DNA from: Halotalea alkalilenta
Lineage (GTDB): Bacteria; Pseudomonadota; Gammaproteobacteria; Pseudomonadales; Halomonadaceae
Direction: 5' to 3'
Length of the DNA: 64,000 nucleotides
Assembly: GCF_001648175.1 (NCBI RefSeq)
Contig: NZ_CP015243.1
Location: 3,844,001 to 3,908,000, forward strand
The notes beneath the pieces were generated by a model. That model had not been told where the DNA came from, did not search any database, and saw only the letters and a program-made list of their open reading frames with translations. Positions 18,770-28,264 of the stretch are shown here, in pieces (positions within the stretch are counted from its first letter, which is position 1; each line of letters opens with the position of its first letter). A program made the translations under genes and the position numbers.

Positions 18770-19897
18770 TCAATCGAACAGTACGATCTGGCGAATCGCC
18801 TCACCCGCGGCCAAGCGCTCGAAGCCGAGATTGATCTCGTCGAGTTTCAGCGTATGGGTAACCAGCTTGTCGACCGGAAGTACACCCGCCTGGTACATGC
18901 CGATGTACTGGGGAATGTCGAGCGACGGCACATGCCCGCCGAGATAGGAGCCGAGCAGGCGGCGCTCCTCGGCGACCAGCTGGACCGGACTCAAGGCGAA
19001 GCGGGTGCTCGGATGCGGCAGCCCGGCGGTGACGGTGACCCCACCCTTGCCGGTGGCGGCGAAGGCGAACTCCAGCGCCTTTGCAGCGCCGGCGAAATCG
19101 GCGGCGACGTCGACACCGCCTGCGCTCAAATCGCGCACCCGCGCCAGGGCCTGAGGATCGCTACTGTCGATCACTGCAGTGGCGCCGAAGGCCTTCGCCT
19201 GCTCCAGCTTGGCCGGATTGACGTCAGCGGCGATCACCTGCCGCGCACCGCTCGCCAGGGCGCCGAGCACCGCGGACAGGCCGACGCCGCCAAGCCCGAC
19301 GACCAGTACCGACTGCCCCGCACGCAGCTTCGCCGTGTGCAGCAAGGCCCCGACACCGGTGAGTACCGCACAGCCGAACACGGCCGCGATCCGGAACTCA
19401 AGGCTCGGATCGATGCGCACCGCCGACTTCTCCGAAGCGACCAGGTACTCGGAGAAGCCGGAGACGCCCAGGTGATGGTTGAGATAGTGCCCTGCTCGAT
19501 GCAGCCGTCGTCCGCCGCCAAGCAGCACGCCCTCGCCATTGGCCTGGGCGCCCGGCGAGCAGAGCGCCGCGCGCCCGGCCAGACAGTAAGGGCAGGCACC
19601 GCAGCTGGGCACGAAGGAGAGCGCCACGTGATCGCCCACCTCGAAGCCGCTCACCCCCTCGCCGAGCTCGACCACCTCTCCGGCCGCTTCGTGACCCAGC
19701 GCCATTGGCAAAGGCCTGGGGCGGTTGCCATCGATCACCGAGAGATCCGAGTGGCAAAGACCAGCGGCGCGAACCTTGACCAGGATTTCACCACGCCGGG
19801 GCGGGTCGAGCTCGAGTTCCTCGATCACGAGCGGCTGACTGATGGTATAGGGTCGTGGGGCCCCTTCGTGGCGCAGTACCGCCGCACGGGTCTTCAT
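18770..19897 (-). CDS. Zinc-dependent alcohol dehydrogenase (MDR family)
   Basis: 375-residue medium-chain dehydrogenase. Catalytic zinc ligands are C48 (GLCHSD) and H69-E70 (GHEAAGEV). The structural zinc lobe is complete (C99, C102, C105, C113), and the NAD-binding GLGGVGLSAVLGA is present. It resembles class III/long-chain alcohol dehydrogenases acting on hydroxy-substrates. AAGGAG sits 7 nt before the ATG. The lactonase-family gene ends 42 bp upstream on the same strand, so the two probably form an operon. Plausible role: oxidising the hydroxy acid released by the lactonase. Confidence 0.88.
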   Translation of the reverse strand: MKTRAAVLRHEGAPRPYTISQPLVIEELELDPPRRGEILVKVRAAGLCHSDLSVIDGNRPRPLPMALGHEAAGEVVELGEGVSGFEVGDHVALSFVPSCGACPYCLAGRAALCSPGAQANGEGVLLGGGRRLHRAGHYLNHHLGVSGFSEYLVASEKSAVRIDPSLEFRIAAVFGCAVLTGVGALLHTAKLRAGQSVLVVGLGGVGLSAVLGALASGARQVIAADVNPAKLEQAKAFGATAVIDSSDPQALARVRDLSAGGVDVAADFAGAAKALEFAFAATGKGGVTVTAGLPHPSTRFALSPVQLVAEERRLLGSYLGGHVPSLDIPQYIGMYQAGVLPVDKLVTHTLKLDEINLGFERLAAGEAIRQIVLFD

Positions 19898-19939
19898 CGA
19901 TGATCTCCTTTATCAGTCGCGACTCGCTGCCCCAATGGG

Positions 19940-20725
19940 TCAGTCATAGTATCTGGGCGAGCGCTTGAACCTGGGCCAAGCGCCGGGATCGTGCCCGGTC
20001 ACTACCAGCGCGGAGTGTTTCTCGGCCAGCGCCTTGAGCTTTCGCACCGAACGCACCGCATCGGTCGCCGAGGCGACGAAACCCGGCAGCGCCTTCTCGT
20101 CCCAATGATCAGTGGTATAGGCGGCATCCACGGCCAGCAGCACGGCACCCTGCCTGGGAAGCTGGATGAGGAAACTGGCGTGGCCGGGGGAGTGGCCCGG
20201 TGTGAAAATGAACCTCACCACGCCATCGCCGAACACATCGTAGCCGTCGTCCCCATCCTCGAGCAGGAACCAGTCGATACCGGGGCGATCGATGTCGGCG
20301 TTGATGTAGGCGTTGGCCGCGAACCAGTCGGGACTGTGGGCGTATTCGTACTCGCGCCGGGTGACGATGTGCTTGGCATTGGGGAAGCGCCCGGTCGCCC
20401 CGGTATGGTCCAGATGCAGATGGCTCTGCAGTACGTAGCGCACCGACTCCGCCGCGATCCCCATCCCCTCGAGCGCGGCCACGCAGCCCTCGTCCGCGCT
20501 CATCACCGGCCAGTAGACCTCGGTGATCGGCCCCCAGTGCGCCACCGGATCGAGCGCGCACTCCACCGCACAGCCGCCGTCGATCACGACGTTGCCCTTG
20601 GGGTGAGTGATCAAGTACCACGGCACTGGAATCTCATAGGGCGCCTGTGAGTGATTCATCTTGATGTTGCACTCACGGCACTCGAGCATGCCAGTCTGCA
20701 TCATGTAGAGCCTGGTCTCGGCCAT
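19940..20725 (-). CDS. N-acyl-homoserine lactonase family metallo-beta-lactamase-fold hydrolase
   Basis: 261 residues from ATG 20725, which has GGAGG 8 nt upstream; a GTG 18 bp earlier is possible. Dinuclear metal site: H102-x-H104-x-D106-H107 (SHLHLDHTG), H182 (GHSPGH), D200 and H245, the full set of the AiiA/AttM (BlcC) lactonase clan. There is no signal peptide. Substrates of the family include acyl-homoserine lactones and gamma-butyrolactone. Being followed by an alcohol dehydrogenase points to lactone catabolism rather than pure quorum quenching, which is an inference. Confidence 0.85.
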   Translation of the reverse strand: MAETRLYMMQTGMLECRECNIKMNHSQAPYEIPVPWYLITHPKGNVVIDGGCAVECALDPVAHWGPITEVYWPVMSADEGCVAALEGMGIAAESVRYVLQSHLHLDHTGATGRFPNAKHIVTRREYEYAHSPDWFAANAYINADIDRPGIDWFLLEDGDDGYDVFGDGVVRFIFTPGHSPGHASFLIQLPRQGAVLLAVDAAYTTDHWDEKALPGFVASATDAVRSVRKLKALAEKHSALVVTGHDPGAWPRFKRSPRYYD

Positions 20726-21056
20726 CCTCGCATCCTCCGTCACACCCTGGGATGACGACCACCCGCCGGCCCGCCACAGGGCATCGTCCCGTCGAGTCTA
20801 GGATCAAGGCCTCGAGCTGGCTGCCCGCTTTTGGTATGAGCCGCGAGGAAAGAAGAGCGCCGGTTCGCCTGCCGCGCTGCGGCGTGGCTATCGATGAGGG
20901 GAGCTATCGATGAAAGGAGCTATCGATGAAGGAGGATGAATAAAGGATCGACGATGCCCGGTCGCGGATTTCCGCCAACCAGATCGCAGGCCACTATCGA
21001 AGGGGGAAAAGCCGAACGGGAGAACAAACAGGAGGGGTGAAGCTGGGGCTAGGAAG
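20726..21056. other. Intergenic region between lactonase gene and tRNA-Leu
   Basis: 331 bp without a convincing gene. It holds the start region of the lactonase operon (minus strand), three 16-bp tandem repeats (20887-20934) and the downstream flank of tRNA-Leu. A 34-codon plus-strand ORF (20938-21040) is present but has no family resemblance and an overly close GGAGG, so I do not call it. Confidence 0.6.
20887..20934. repeat. Three tandem 16-bp repeats
   Basis: Units starting at 20887, 20903 and 20919 share GCTATCGATGA followed by a purine-rich 5-mer (GGGGA, AAGGA, AGGAG), giving an exact 16-bp period. They lie about 160-210 bp upstream of the lactonase start. Confidence 0.8.
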
Positions 21057-21143
21057 TGGTACCAGCGGTCGGACTCGAACCGACACGGGTTTGACCCCGG
21101 CGGATTTTGAATCCGCTGCGTCTACCGATTTCGCCACGCTGGC
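21057..21143 (-). tRNA. tRNA-Leu(CAA)
   Basis: 87-nt class II tRNA including the encoded CCA end (21057-21059 on the complement). Acceptor arms GCCAGCG/CGCTGGT pair with one G-U at the terminal position, followed by discriminator A. The D-loop AAATCGGTAGAC, an anticodon stem GCGGA/TCCGC around loop TTCAAAA (anticodon CAA, complement of 21107-21109), a long variable arm and T-loop GGTTCGAGTCC are all present. It reads UUG codons. A consensus promoter lies immediately upstream. Confidence 0.96.
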
Positions 21144-21159
21144 ACTTCGAAGCGACGCC

Positions 21160-21187
21160 ATTATACGGCCAAGTGCTGGAGCGTCAA
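21160..21187 (-). promoter_or_regulatory. Promoter of tRNA-Leu
   Basis: Minus-strand sigma70 promoter: -35 TTGACG (21182-21187), 16-bp spacer, -10 TATAAT (21160-21165), followed by a GC-rich discriminator, about 17 bp before the tRNA 5' end. Confidence 0.85.
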
Positions 21188-21215
21188 TGACTTCCTCGAG
21201 CGAATTGTCTATTAT
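21187..21215 (+). promoter_or_regulatory. Putative queA promoter
   Basis: -35-like ATGACT (21187-21192), 17-bp spacer, -10 TATTAT (21210-21215). It is back to back with the tRNA promoter, sharing a base of the -35 region. Confidence 0.5.
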
Positions 21216-21275
21216 GTCGCCCCTTCTCCAGGGCTGCGCGCGGCGGCCCTCGAACCGATCGGCCAATTTTTCCAG

Positions 21276-22352
21276 ATGCAGCGTTCCGACTTCCAATTCG
21301 ATCTTCCCACCGAACTGATCGCCCGCTATCCCTCCGAGTCGCGAAGCGACTGCCGGCTGCTGTGCGTGGACGGCGATCTCGCATCGCTCGAGCATCGCCG
21401 CTTCAAAGACCTGCTGGAGCGCGTCCAGCCGGGCGATCTGATGGTGTTCAACGATACTCGAGTGGTACCCGCGCGGCTGCACGGCCAGAAGCGCAGCGGT
21501 GGGCGGGTCGAGATCCTGCTCGAGCGGCCGCTCGACGCCCACCGGGCACTGGTGCATCTGCGCTCGAGCAAGTCGCCGAAGCCGGGAAGCGAGCTGGACT
21601 TCGAAGGCGGGGTCACAGCGGTGGTCGAGGGGCGACGCGATGCGCTGTTCGAGCTGCGCTTCCATGGCGAAACGCCGCTGCTCGAGCTGCTCGAGCGACA
21701 TGGCCATATGCCGCTGCCCCCCTATATCGAACGTGCCGACGACGAACGCGATCGCGAGCGATACCAGACCGTCTACGCGCGTCGCAAGGGCGCAGTGGCG
21801 GCACCTACGGCGGGGCTGCATTTCGACCAGGCGATGATGGCGGCGCTCGAGGCCCGCGGGGTCGAGACCGCCTTCGTCACCCTCCATGTCGGCGCGGGGA
21901 CTTTCCAGCCGGTGAGGGTCAATGACATCACCGAACACCACATGCACAGCGAATGGCTCGAGGTCGACGAAACCACCTGCGCCAAGGTGCGCGCGGCCAA
22001 GGCGGCCGGCCGCCGGGTGATCGCGGTGGGCACCACCAGCGTTCGCTGCCTCGAGACCGCGGCGGCGAGCGGCGAGATCGCCCCCTATCGCGGCGACACC
22101 GACATTTTCATCCGCCCGGGCTATGCGTGGCGCTGCGTCGATGCCCTGGTGACCAATTTCCACCTGCCCGAGTCGACGCTTTTGATGCTGGTCTGCGCCT
22201 TCGCCGGTTTCGACACCACCATGCGCGCCTATCGCGAGGCGGTGGCGCAAGGCTATGCCTTCTTCAGCTACGGCGACGCGATGTTCCTCACCCGTCGCAC
22301 CCTTCCAGACCCCTGGCCGGCCCCTGCGCCGTCCAGCGGTCAATCCGAGTAA
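21276..22352 (+). CDS. queA: S-adenosylmethionine:tRNA ribosyltransferase-isomerase QueA
   Basis: 358-residue QueA, which transfers and isomerises the ribosyl moiety of SAM onto 7-aminomethyl-7-deazaguanine in tRNA to form epoxyqueuosine (wobble G34 of Asp, Asn, His and Tyr tRNAs). Seen: N-terminal [39 protein letters not shown] and TSVRCLE motifs, and the C-terminal [16 protein letters not shown]. Full length compared with the usual 340-360. Four nucleotides separate its stop from the tgt frame, so queA-tgt is an operon of consecutive queuosine steps. Confidence 0.96.
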   Translation: MQRSDFQFDLPTELIARYPSESRSDCRLLCVDGDLASLEHRRFKDLLERVQPGDLMVFNDTRVVPARLHGQKRSGGRVEILLERPLDAHRALVHLRSSKSPKPGSELDFEGGVTAVVEGRRDALFELRFHGETPLLELLERHGHMPLPPYIERADDERDRERYQTVYARRKGAVAAPTAGLHFDQAMMAALEARGVETAFVTLHVGAGTFQPVRVNDITEHHMHSEWLEVDETTCAKVRAAKAAGRRVIAVGTTSVRCLETAAASGEIAPYRGDTDIFIRPGYAWRCVDALVTNFHLPESTLLMLVCAFAGFDTTMRAYREAVAQGYAFFSYGDAMFLTRRTLPDPWPAPAPSSGQSE

Positions 22353-23489
<1,137 letters not shown>

Positions 23490-23687
23490 CTTCGGCCTCG
23501 CCGGGCGGTGAGCGAAAGCGGCTTCGGCGCGCGGGTTCGCCGCGGGCGACGAACGCCTCCGATCAGGACGCGTGCGTCGTCCGCGAAGCCATGATCGAGG
23601 CAAGCCCGGCGATGTCCGCCGCGCCGCGCAGGCCGTGCGAACCACCTACAACCACTCCACCTCAACGCAATCATCAGAGGATATGTC

Positions 23688-24017
23688 ATGCTCGACTTCT
23701 TCATCTCATCGGCGCACGCCCAGGAAGCCGGGGCCGGCGGCGGGGCGATCGCCCAGATCGTCATGCTGGTCGGTTTCGTGCTGATTTTCTACTTCCTGCT
23801 CTGGCGTCCGCAGTCGAAACGCGCCAAGGCGCATCGGCAGCTGATGTCCCAGCTGTCCAAGGGTGACGAAGTAGTGGTCGGTGGTGGCCTGGTCGGTCGT
23901 CTGACCAAGGTCGGTGACGAGTTCGTCACCGTCGAGATCTCCGAAGGCACCGAAGTCAACGTGCAGAAGAGCGCGGTCGCCACGGTTCTGCCGAAGGGCA
24001 CCCTGAAGTCCCTCTGA
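23688..24017 (+). CDS. yajC: Preprotein translocase subunit YajC
   Basis: 109-residue small inner-membrane protein of the SecDF-YajC complex. One membrane span (IVMLVGFVLIFYFLLWRPQ) followed by the conserved RPQ-K-R-A-K and a cytoplasmic domain with GDEVVVGGGLVGRL. ATG 23688 has AGAGGA upstream. It precedes secD by 129 bp and is likely co-transcribed with it. Confidence 0.95.
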   Translation: MLDFFISSAHAQEAGAGGGAIAQIVMLVGFVLIFYFLLWRPQSKRAKAHRQLMSQLSKGDEVVVGGGLVGRLTKVGDEFVTVEISEGTEVNVQKSAVATVLPKGTLKSL

Positions 24018-24146
24018 TCGTTCGGGCGCCGCGTTCCTCGATGGGACGCGGCGACGATCGCCACGCCGCACACGAGACGACGGCGATCCTCGCGCCCTGA
24101 TCGGCATCCCCTCTCCGTCTCCATCAGCAACCAGGACCAAGCCTCG

Positions 24147-25991
24147 ATGCTGAATCGCTATCCTCTGTGGAAGTACCTGCTGATACTTCTATTGCTCCTC
24201 ATCGGCGCGGTCTATGCGCTGCCCAACCTCTATCCAGAGGAGCCGGCGGTGCAAATCAGCCGCGACCGAGGTGCCGCGATCTCCCAGTCCGACATCGATA
24301 GATCGGTCGAGGCGCTCGAGCAGGCCAACATCAGCGTGCTGCGCGGCGAAATCGAACCGGACGGCACCGGGCTGATCCGCCTCGATGACATCAACCAGCA
24401 GCTGCGCGCCCGCGACCTGATTGCCCAGACCCTGGGCTCCGGCTACGTCACCGCACTCAACCTCGCCGATGCCACGCCATCCTGGCTGCGCGCGATCGGC
24501 GCCTCGCCGATGAAGCTCGGCCTCGACCTTCGTGGCGGCGTGCACTTCCTGCTCGAAGTCGATATGCAAGGCGCGCTCGAACAGCGCCTCAACAGCAACG
24601 CCAGCGCCATCCGCCAGACCCTGCGCGACGAGCAGATCCGCTATCGCGACAATCGCGTCGAAGGCAACCAGATTCGCTTGACCTTCGCCAGCCCCGAAGA
24701 GCTGAGCCGGGCAAGCCAGCTGATCCAGCCGCAGTATCGGGACTTCAGCTACTCGACCCAGAACCAGGGCCGCGCCTCGACTCTGGTGATGACCATGACC
24801 TCGCAGGCGATCAACGAGCTGCAGGACTACGCGGTCAACCAGAACCTCACCACCCTGCGCAACCGGGTCAATGAACTCGGGGTATCGGAGCCGATCGTCC
24901 AGCGCCAAGGGCCCAGCCGCATCGTGGTCGAGCTGCCTGGCGTGCAGGACACCGCCGCCGCCAAGCGCATCGTCGGCGCCACCGCCAACCTCGAGTTCCG
25001 CCTCGAGGCGCTGCCGGACACGCCGGAGGGCGACCAGGAATCGATCGCGTTCCGCAACGATCCCAACCGCCAGGCGGCGGTGATGCGCGACGTCATCATC
25101 ACTGGCGACCGGGTCTCCAACGCCAGCCGCTCGTTCGACGAGAACGGCCGTCCGCAGGTCAACATCAACCTCGATGGTCCTGGTGGCTCGCTGATGAACC
25201 GCGCCACCCGCGCCAACATCGGCCGCGCCATGGCAGTGGTGTTCATCGAGCATCTCGCCGACCCGATCGCGCCAGGGCAGGAGGAGGACGCTCCTCGCCA
25301 GACCCGTACCGAACGCGGCATCATCAGCCTGGCGACGATCCAGAGCGCGCTCGGCAACCAGTTCCGCATCACCGGGCTGGATTCACCGGGCGAAGCCCAG
25401 GAGCTCTCGCTGCTGCTGCGCTCGGGCTCGCTCGCCGCGCCGATCTACTTCGCCGAGGAGCGCACCATCGGGCCGAGCCTCGGGCAGCAGAACATCGATC
25501 GCGGGATCACCTCGATCATGTTCGCCCTGGTGCTGCTGCTGGCCTTCATGATCATTCGCTACAAGGCCTTCGGCGTGGTCGCCACCCTCGCCCTGGTGGT
25601 CAACCTGATCCTGCTGATGGCGATCATGTCGATCCTCGGCGCCACCCTGACCCTGCCTGGCATCGCCGGGATCGTGCTGACCCTGGCCATGGCGGTGGAC
25701 GGTAACGTACTGATCTACGAGCGAATCAGGGAGGAGCTGAGAACCGGGATGGCGATCCAGCAAGCGATCCATGCCGGCTACGACCGCGCCTTCACCTCGA
25801 TCATCGACTCGCAGCTCACCACCCTGCTGGTCGGGGTGATCCTGTTCTCGATCGGCACCGGACCGGTACAGGGCTTCGCAGTGACGCTGTCGATCGGGAT
25901 CATCACCTCGGTCTTCACCGCGGTGATGGTCAGCCGCGCGTTGACCAACCTGGCCTTCGGCGGTCGCCCGTTGAAGAAACTCTGGATCTGA
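24147..25991 (+). CDS. secD: Protein translocase subunit SecD
   Basis: 614-residue RND-type subunit that uses the proton gradient to aid protein export on the periplasmic side. One N-terminal span, a large periplasmic domain beginning near GLDLRGGVHFLLEVDM (D1 motif), and five C-terminal spans with the conserved AMAVDGNVLIYERIREE motif. Length is typical of E. coli-type SecD (615). The secF start follows 10 bp after the stop. Confidence 0.97.
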   Translation: MLNRYPLWKYLLILLLLLIGAVYALPNLYPEEPAVQISRDRGAAISQSDIDRSVEALEQANISVLRGEIEPDGTGLIRLDDINQQLRARDLIAQTLGSGYVTALNLADATPSWLRAIGASPMKLGLDLRGGVHFLLEVDMQGALEQRLNSNASAIRQTLRDEQIRYRDNRVEGNQIRLTFASPEELSRASQLIQPQYRDFSYSTQNQGRASTLVMTMTSQAINELQDYAVNQNLTTLRNRVNELGVSEPIVQRQGPSRIVVELPGVQDTAAAKRIVGATANLEFRLEALPDTPEGDQESIAFRNDPNRQAAVMRDVIITGDRVSNASRSFDENGRPQVNINLDGPGGSLMNRATRANIGRAMAVVFIEHLADPIAPGQEEDAPRQTRTERGIISLATIQSALGNQFRITGLDSPGEAQELSLLLRSGSLAAPIYFAEERTIGPSLGQQNIDRGITSIMFALVLLLAFMIIRYKAFGVVATLALVVNLILLMAIMSILGATLTLPGIAGIVLTLAMAVDGNVLIYERIREELRTGMAIQQAIHAGYDRAFTSIIDSQLTTLLVGVILFSIGTGPVQGFAVTLSIGIITSVFTAVMVSRALTNLAFGGRPLKKLWI

Positions 25992-26001
25992 GGACGACGC
26001 G

Positions 26002-26907
26002 ATGAAACTCATAGACTTCATGGGCAAGCGCCACATCGCCTACATCGTCTCGATCCTGCTCTCGGTGATCGCGATCGGCTCGCTTGCCGTCAAGCAGCTC
26101 AATCTTGGTCTCGACTTCACCGGTGGCACCCAGGTCGAGGTTCACTACGCCCAGGCGCCCGAGCTCGACGATGTGCGCGAGGCCTTGGGCCAGGCAGGTT
26201 ACGCCCACGCCTCGGTGCAGACCTTCGGCGCCGAGACCGACATCCTGGTGCGCCTCCAGCAGGACTACAGCGAGAACGTAGGCGCGCAGATCGTATCGGC
26301 CTTATCGACTCACGGCGAGGACGTCCAGCTGGTGCGCGCCGAGTTCGTCGGCGCCCAGGTCGGCGAGCAGCTGCGCGACCAGGGTGGCCTCGGGCTGCTG
26401 CTGGCGCTCGGTGGGATCATGATCTACCTGGCGTTGCGCTTTCAGTACAAGTTCGCGATCGGCGCGGTGGTGTCGCTCGCCCACGACGTGCTTATCGTGC
26501 TGGGGATCTTCTCGCTGTTCGGCCTCGAGTTCGACCTCACCGTGATGGCCGCGGTGCTGGCGGTGCTCGGCTACTCGCTGAACGACACCATCGTGATCTA
26601 CGACCGCATCCGCGAGAATATCCAAAAGTCGCGCAGCAACGACATCGCGCGCCTATGCAACGATGCGGTCAACCAGACCCTGGCGAGGACGGTGGCAACT
26701 TCAGGCACCACCCTGCTGGTACTGTTCGCTCTCTATCTGATGGGCGGCGACATGATCCACAACTTCTCGCTGGCGCTGATCATCGGCATCTTCCTCGGCA
26801 CCTTCTCTTCGATCTATGTCTCAGCGGCGCTGCTGGTACTGATGAACCTCAAGCGCGAGGACCTGATCCCGACCAAGCGTGCCGAGGTGGAGGAGGAGCT
26901 GCCCTGA
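26002..26907 (+). CDS. secF: Protein translocase subunit SecF
   Basis: 301-residue partner of SecD: N-terminal span, the NLGLDFTGGTQVEV motif, and five C-terminal spans with GYSLNDTIVIYDRIREN. The start is preceded by GAGG. Last gene of the yajC-secD-secF operon, closed by a strong terminator. Confidence 0.97.
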   Translation: MKLIDFMGKRHIAYIVSILLSVIAIGSLAVKQLNLGLDFTGGTQVEVHYAQAPELDDVREALGQAGYAHASVQTFGAETDILVRLQQDYSENVGAQIVSALSTHGEDVQLVRAEFVGAQVGEQLRDQGGLGLLLALGGIMIYLALRFQYKFAIGAVVSLAHDVLIVLGIFSLFGLEFDLTVMAAVLAVLGYSLNDTIVIYDRIRENIQKSRSNDIARLCNDAVNQTLARTVATSGTTLLVLFALYLMGGDMIHNFSLALIIGIFLGTFSSIYVSAALLVLMNLKREDLIPTKRAEVEEELP

Positions 26908-26932
26908 GAGGGCGCCCTGCTCTTCGCCATCG

Positions 26933-26964
26933 ACCCCCGCGCCATTTGGCCGGGGGTTTTGTTT
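26933..26964 (+). terminator. Rho-independent terminator of yajC-secDF
   Basis: GC-rich hairpin (ACCCCC... inner GCC-ATTT-GGC ...GGGGGT) followed by TTTTGTTT, 25 bp after the secF stop. Confidence 0.85.
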
Positions 26965-27026
26965 GACCACGCCTCTCCTTCCGCGCCGGGCTCGCTTTGG
27001 ATGAGGGGCGAGCCAGGACGGTAAGC

Positions 27027-27057
27027 GAAAACCAAAAAGGCCCCTCGCGAGGCCTTT
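27027..27057 (-). terminator. Rho-independent terminator of the suhB-like gene
   Basis: Stem AAAGGCC/GGCCTTT (27036-27042 and 27051-27057) with an 8-nt loop; on the minus strand it runs into TTTTTGGTTTT. It lies 16 bp after the stop codon. Confidence 0.8.
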
Positions 27058-27072
27058 CAGGATGTTGCGTGA

Positions 27073-27891
27073 TCAGAGCTCGCGAAGACGCGGGGCGAGC
27101 AGCTGGATCAACGGTTTGAACAGACGCTGGCCGGAGGCCATCAGCACCTTCTCGGCGGCGACCTGGGGCGAGCCGTCGGGCTGACCGATCAGTGCACCGC
27201 TCTCCTTGAGCAGCAGGCTGGCGAGACTGAGATCATGGTCGTCGAGGCCGAGCGCGAAGGCGGCATCGACCCGCCCGGTGGCGAGTTCGGCGAGATCGAG
27301 CAGCGAACAGCCGCTAGCGCGCATCACATCGATCTGGGTGCCGAGCGCTTCGACGAGCTTCAGGTAGGTTGGCTGGTAGCGGCTGCGCATCCAGCTCTCC
27401 GGCAGCCCGAGCGCGACTCGCGCACCGGTCACCGAGGAGACCGTCGGCACGCGCATGCGGCGCTGGTTGAACTGTACCCCGCGACCGCGGCTGACCAGGT
27501 ACTCCTCCTCGGCGAAGGGTACGATCAGCACCGCGTGCTCGGGGCGTCCCTGGTAGAGGCAGACCATCGACATCGCCCAAGCCGGGGAGCCGGCGGCGAG
27601 GTTGGCGTAGCCGTGCTGGAGCTCGATCTTCCAATGATAGTCGCGCCCATCCCCTTCACCGTCGCGATGCGGGGTGAAGCGACCCGAGATACCGTGCTGC
27701 GGATAGCCGCGGGCGAACTGCTTGACGATCTGCTGCTCGGCGAAGCGGGCAGTCTCCTCGAGCATGTTGTCGAGCAGACGGTCCTCACGCGCGACATCGA
27801 TCTTGTCGCGAATGCGGAAGAAGTGTTCCTGGGCGCCGCGCAGGGCGCGCAGGGCAAATTCGACCATCGGTTGCATAGCGTTGTCGTCCAT
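27073..27891 (-). CDS. suhB: SuhB-like inositol monophosphatase-fold protein, degenerate active site
   Basis: 272 residues that align along their whole length with SuhB (start QPMVEFALRALRGA, YPQH, GRPEHAVL, GRGVQFN, ATGRVDAAF). The catalytic metal ligands are largely missing. The E-E-S motif that follows YPQH is replaced by S-G-R-F-T-P (70-75). The D-P-x-D-G-T motif is replaced by I-E-L-Q-H-G-Y (89-95). Only the C-terminal Asp220 (H-D) remains. Phosphatase activity is therefore unlikely. The position, divergent from trmJ next to iscR, is the standard suhB position. E. coli SuhB also acts in ribosomal RNA antitermination, a role reported not to need phosphatase activity, which this protein could retain. 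Confidence 0.85.
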   Translation of the reverse strand: MDDNAMQPMVEFALRALRGAQEHFFRIRDKIDVAREDRLLDNMLEETARFAEQQIVKQFARGYPQHGISGRFTPHRDGEGDGRDYHWKIELQHGYANLAAGSPAWAMSMVCLYQGRPEHAVLIVPFAEEEYLVSRGRGVQFNQRRMRVPTVSSVTGARVALGLPESWMRSRYQPTYLKLVEALGTQIDVMRASGCSLLDLAELATGRVDAAFALGLDDHDLSLASLLLKESGALIGQPDGSPQVAAEKVLMASGQRLFKPLIQLLAPRLREL

Positions 27892-28264
27892 CGATAGAAA
27901 GCGAGCCTCCGTACGCCTCGGCGTCGGTCGGAACTCACCAGGGAACTGTTAAAGAGCGACCGCCGGCAACCTCGAGACAACCGTGGACACGGGCATCCCG
28001 CAGGATATGCAGCGGAACAAGCGAAAGAATTAAACTGGCAGTTGGATTCGTTCGCGAGCGCGAACAGGCCGCGTAGTCTAACAGAACTGCCTCGCTGCGG
28101 TCATCCACCACATGAGCGGGCGCAACCAAAGCCGGATGTCCAGGCCATGTTAGACTCCCGCCTTCGCCGACATGGCTCGCTGGCTACAGCGCTCTGACCA
28201 AGGCGCTCTGGCTATGGATAGAGCGGCCCCCACCCTCAACGACTGCAACACCGAGGAATAGATC
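27892..28264. other. Intergenic region suhB-trmJ
   Basis: 373 bp between divergent genes; it must hold both promoters. The only structures I see are a GGAGG 14 nt before the suhB-like start, a perfect 7-bp-arm palindrome GTTCGCG-AG-CGCGAAC at 28050-28065, and CGAGGAA upstream of the trmJ GTG. No ORF here has a recognisable family. Confidence 0.5.

Noticed and set aside
20887-20934. CRISPR array
   Set aside because: The units are contiguous 16-bp repeats without spacers, and there are no cas genes.
20938-21040. 34-codon ORF next to the tandem repeats
   Set aside because: GGAGG abuts its ATG too closely, and the composition gives no family or structural hint.
28050-28065. GTTCGCG-AG-CGCGAAC palindrome as a regulator site
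   Set aside because: Short GC-rich palindromes are common at this base composition, and no known motif matches; recorded only in the intergenic note.
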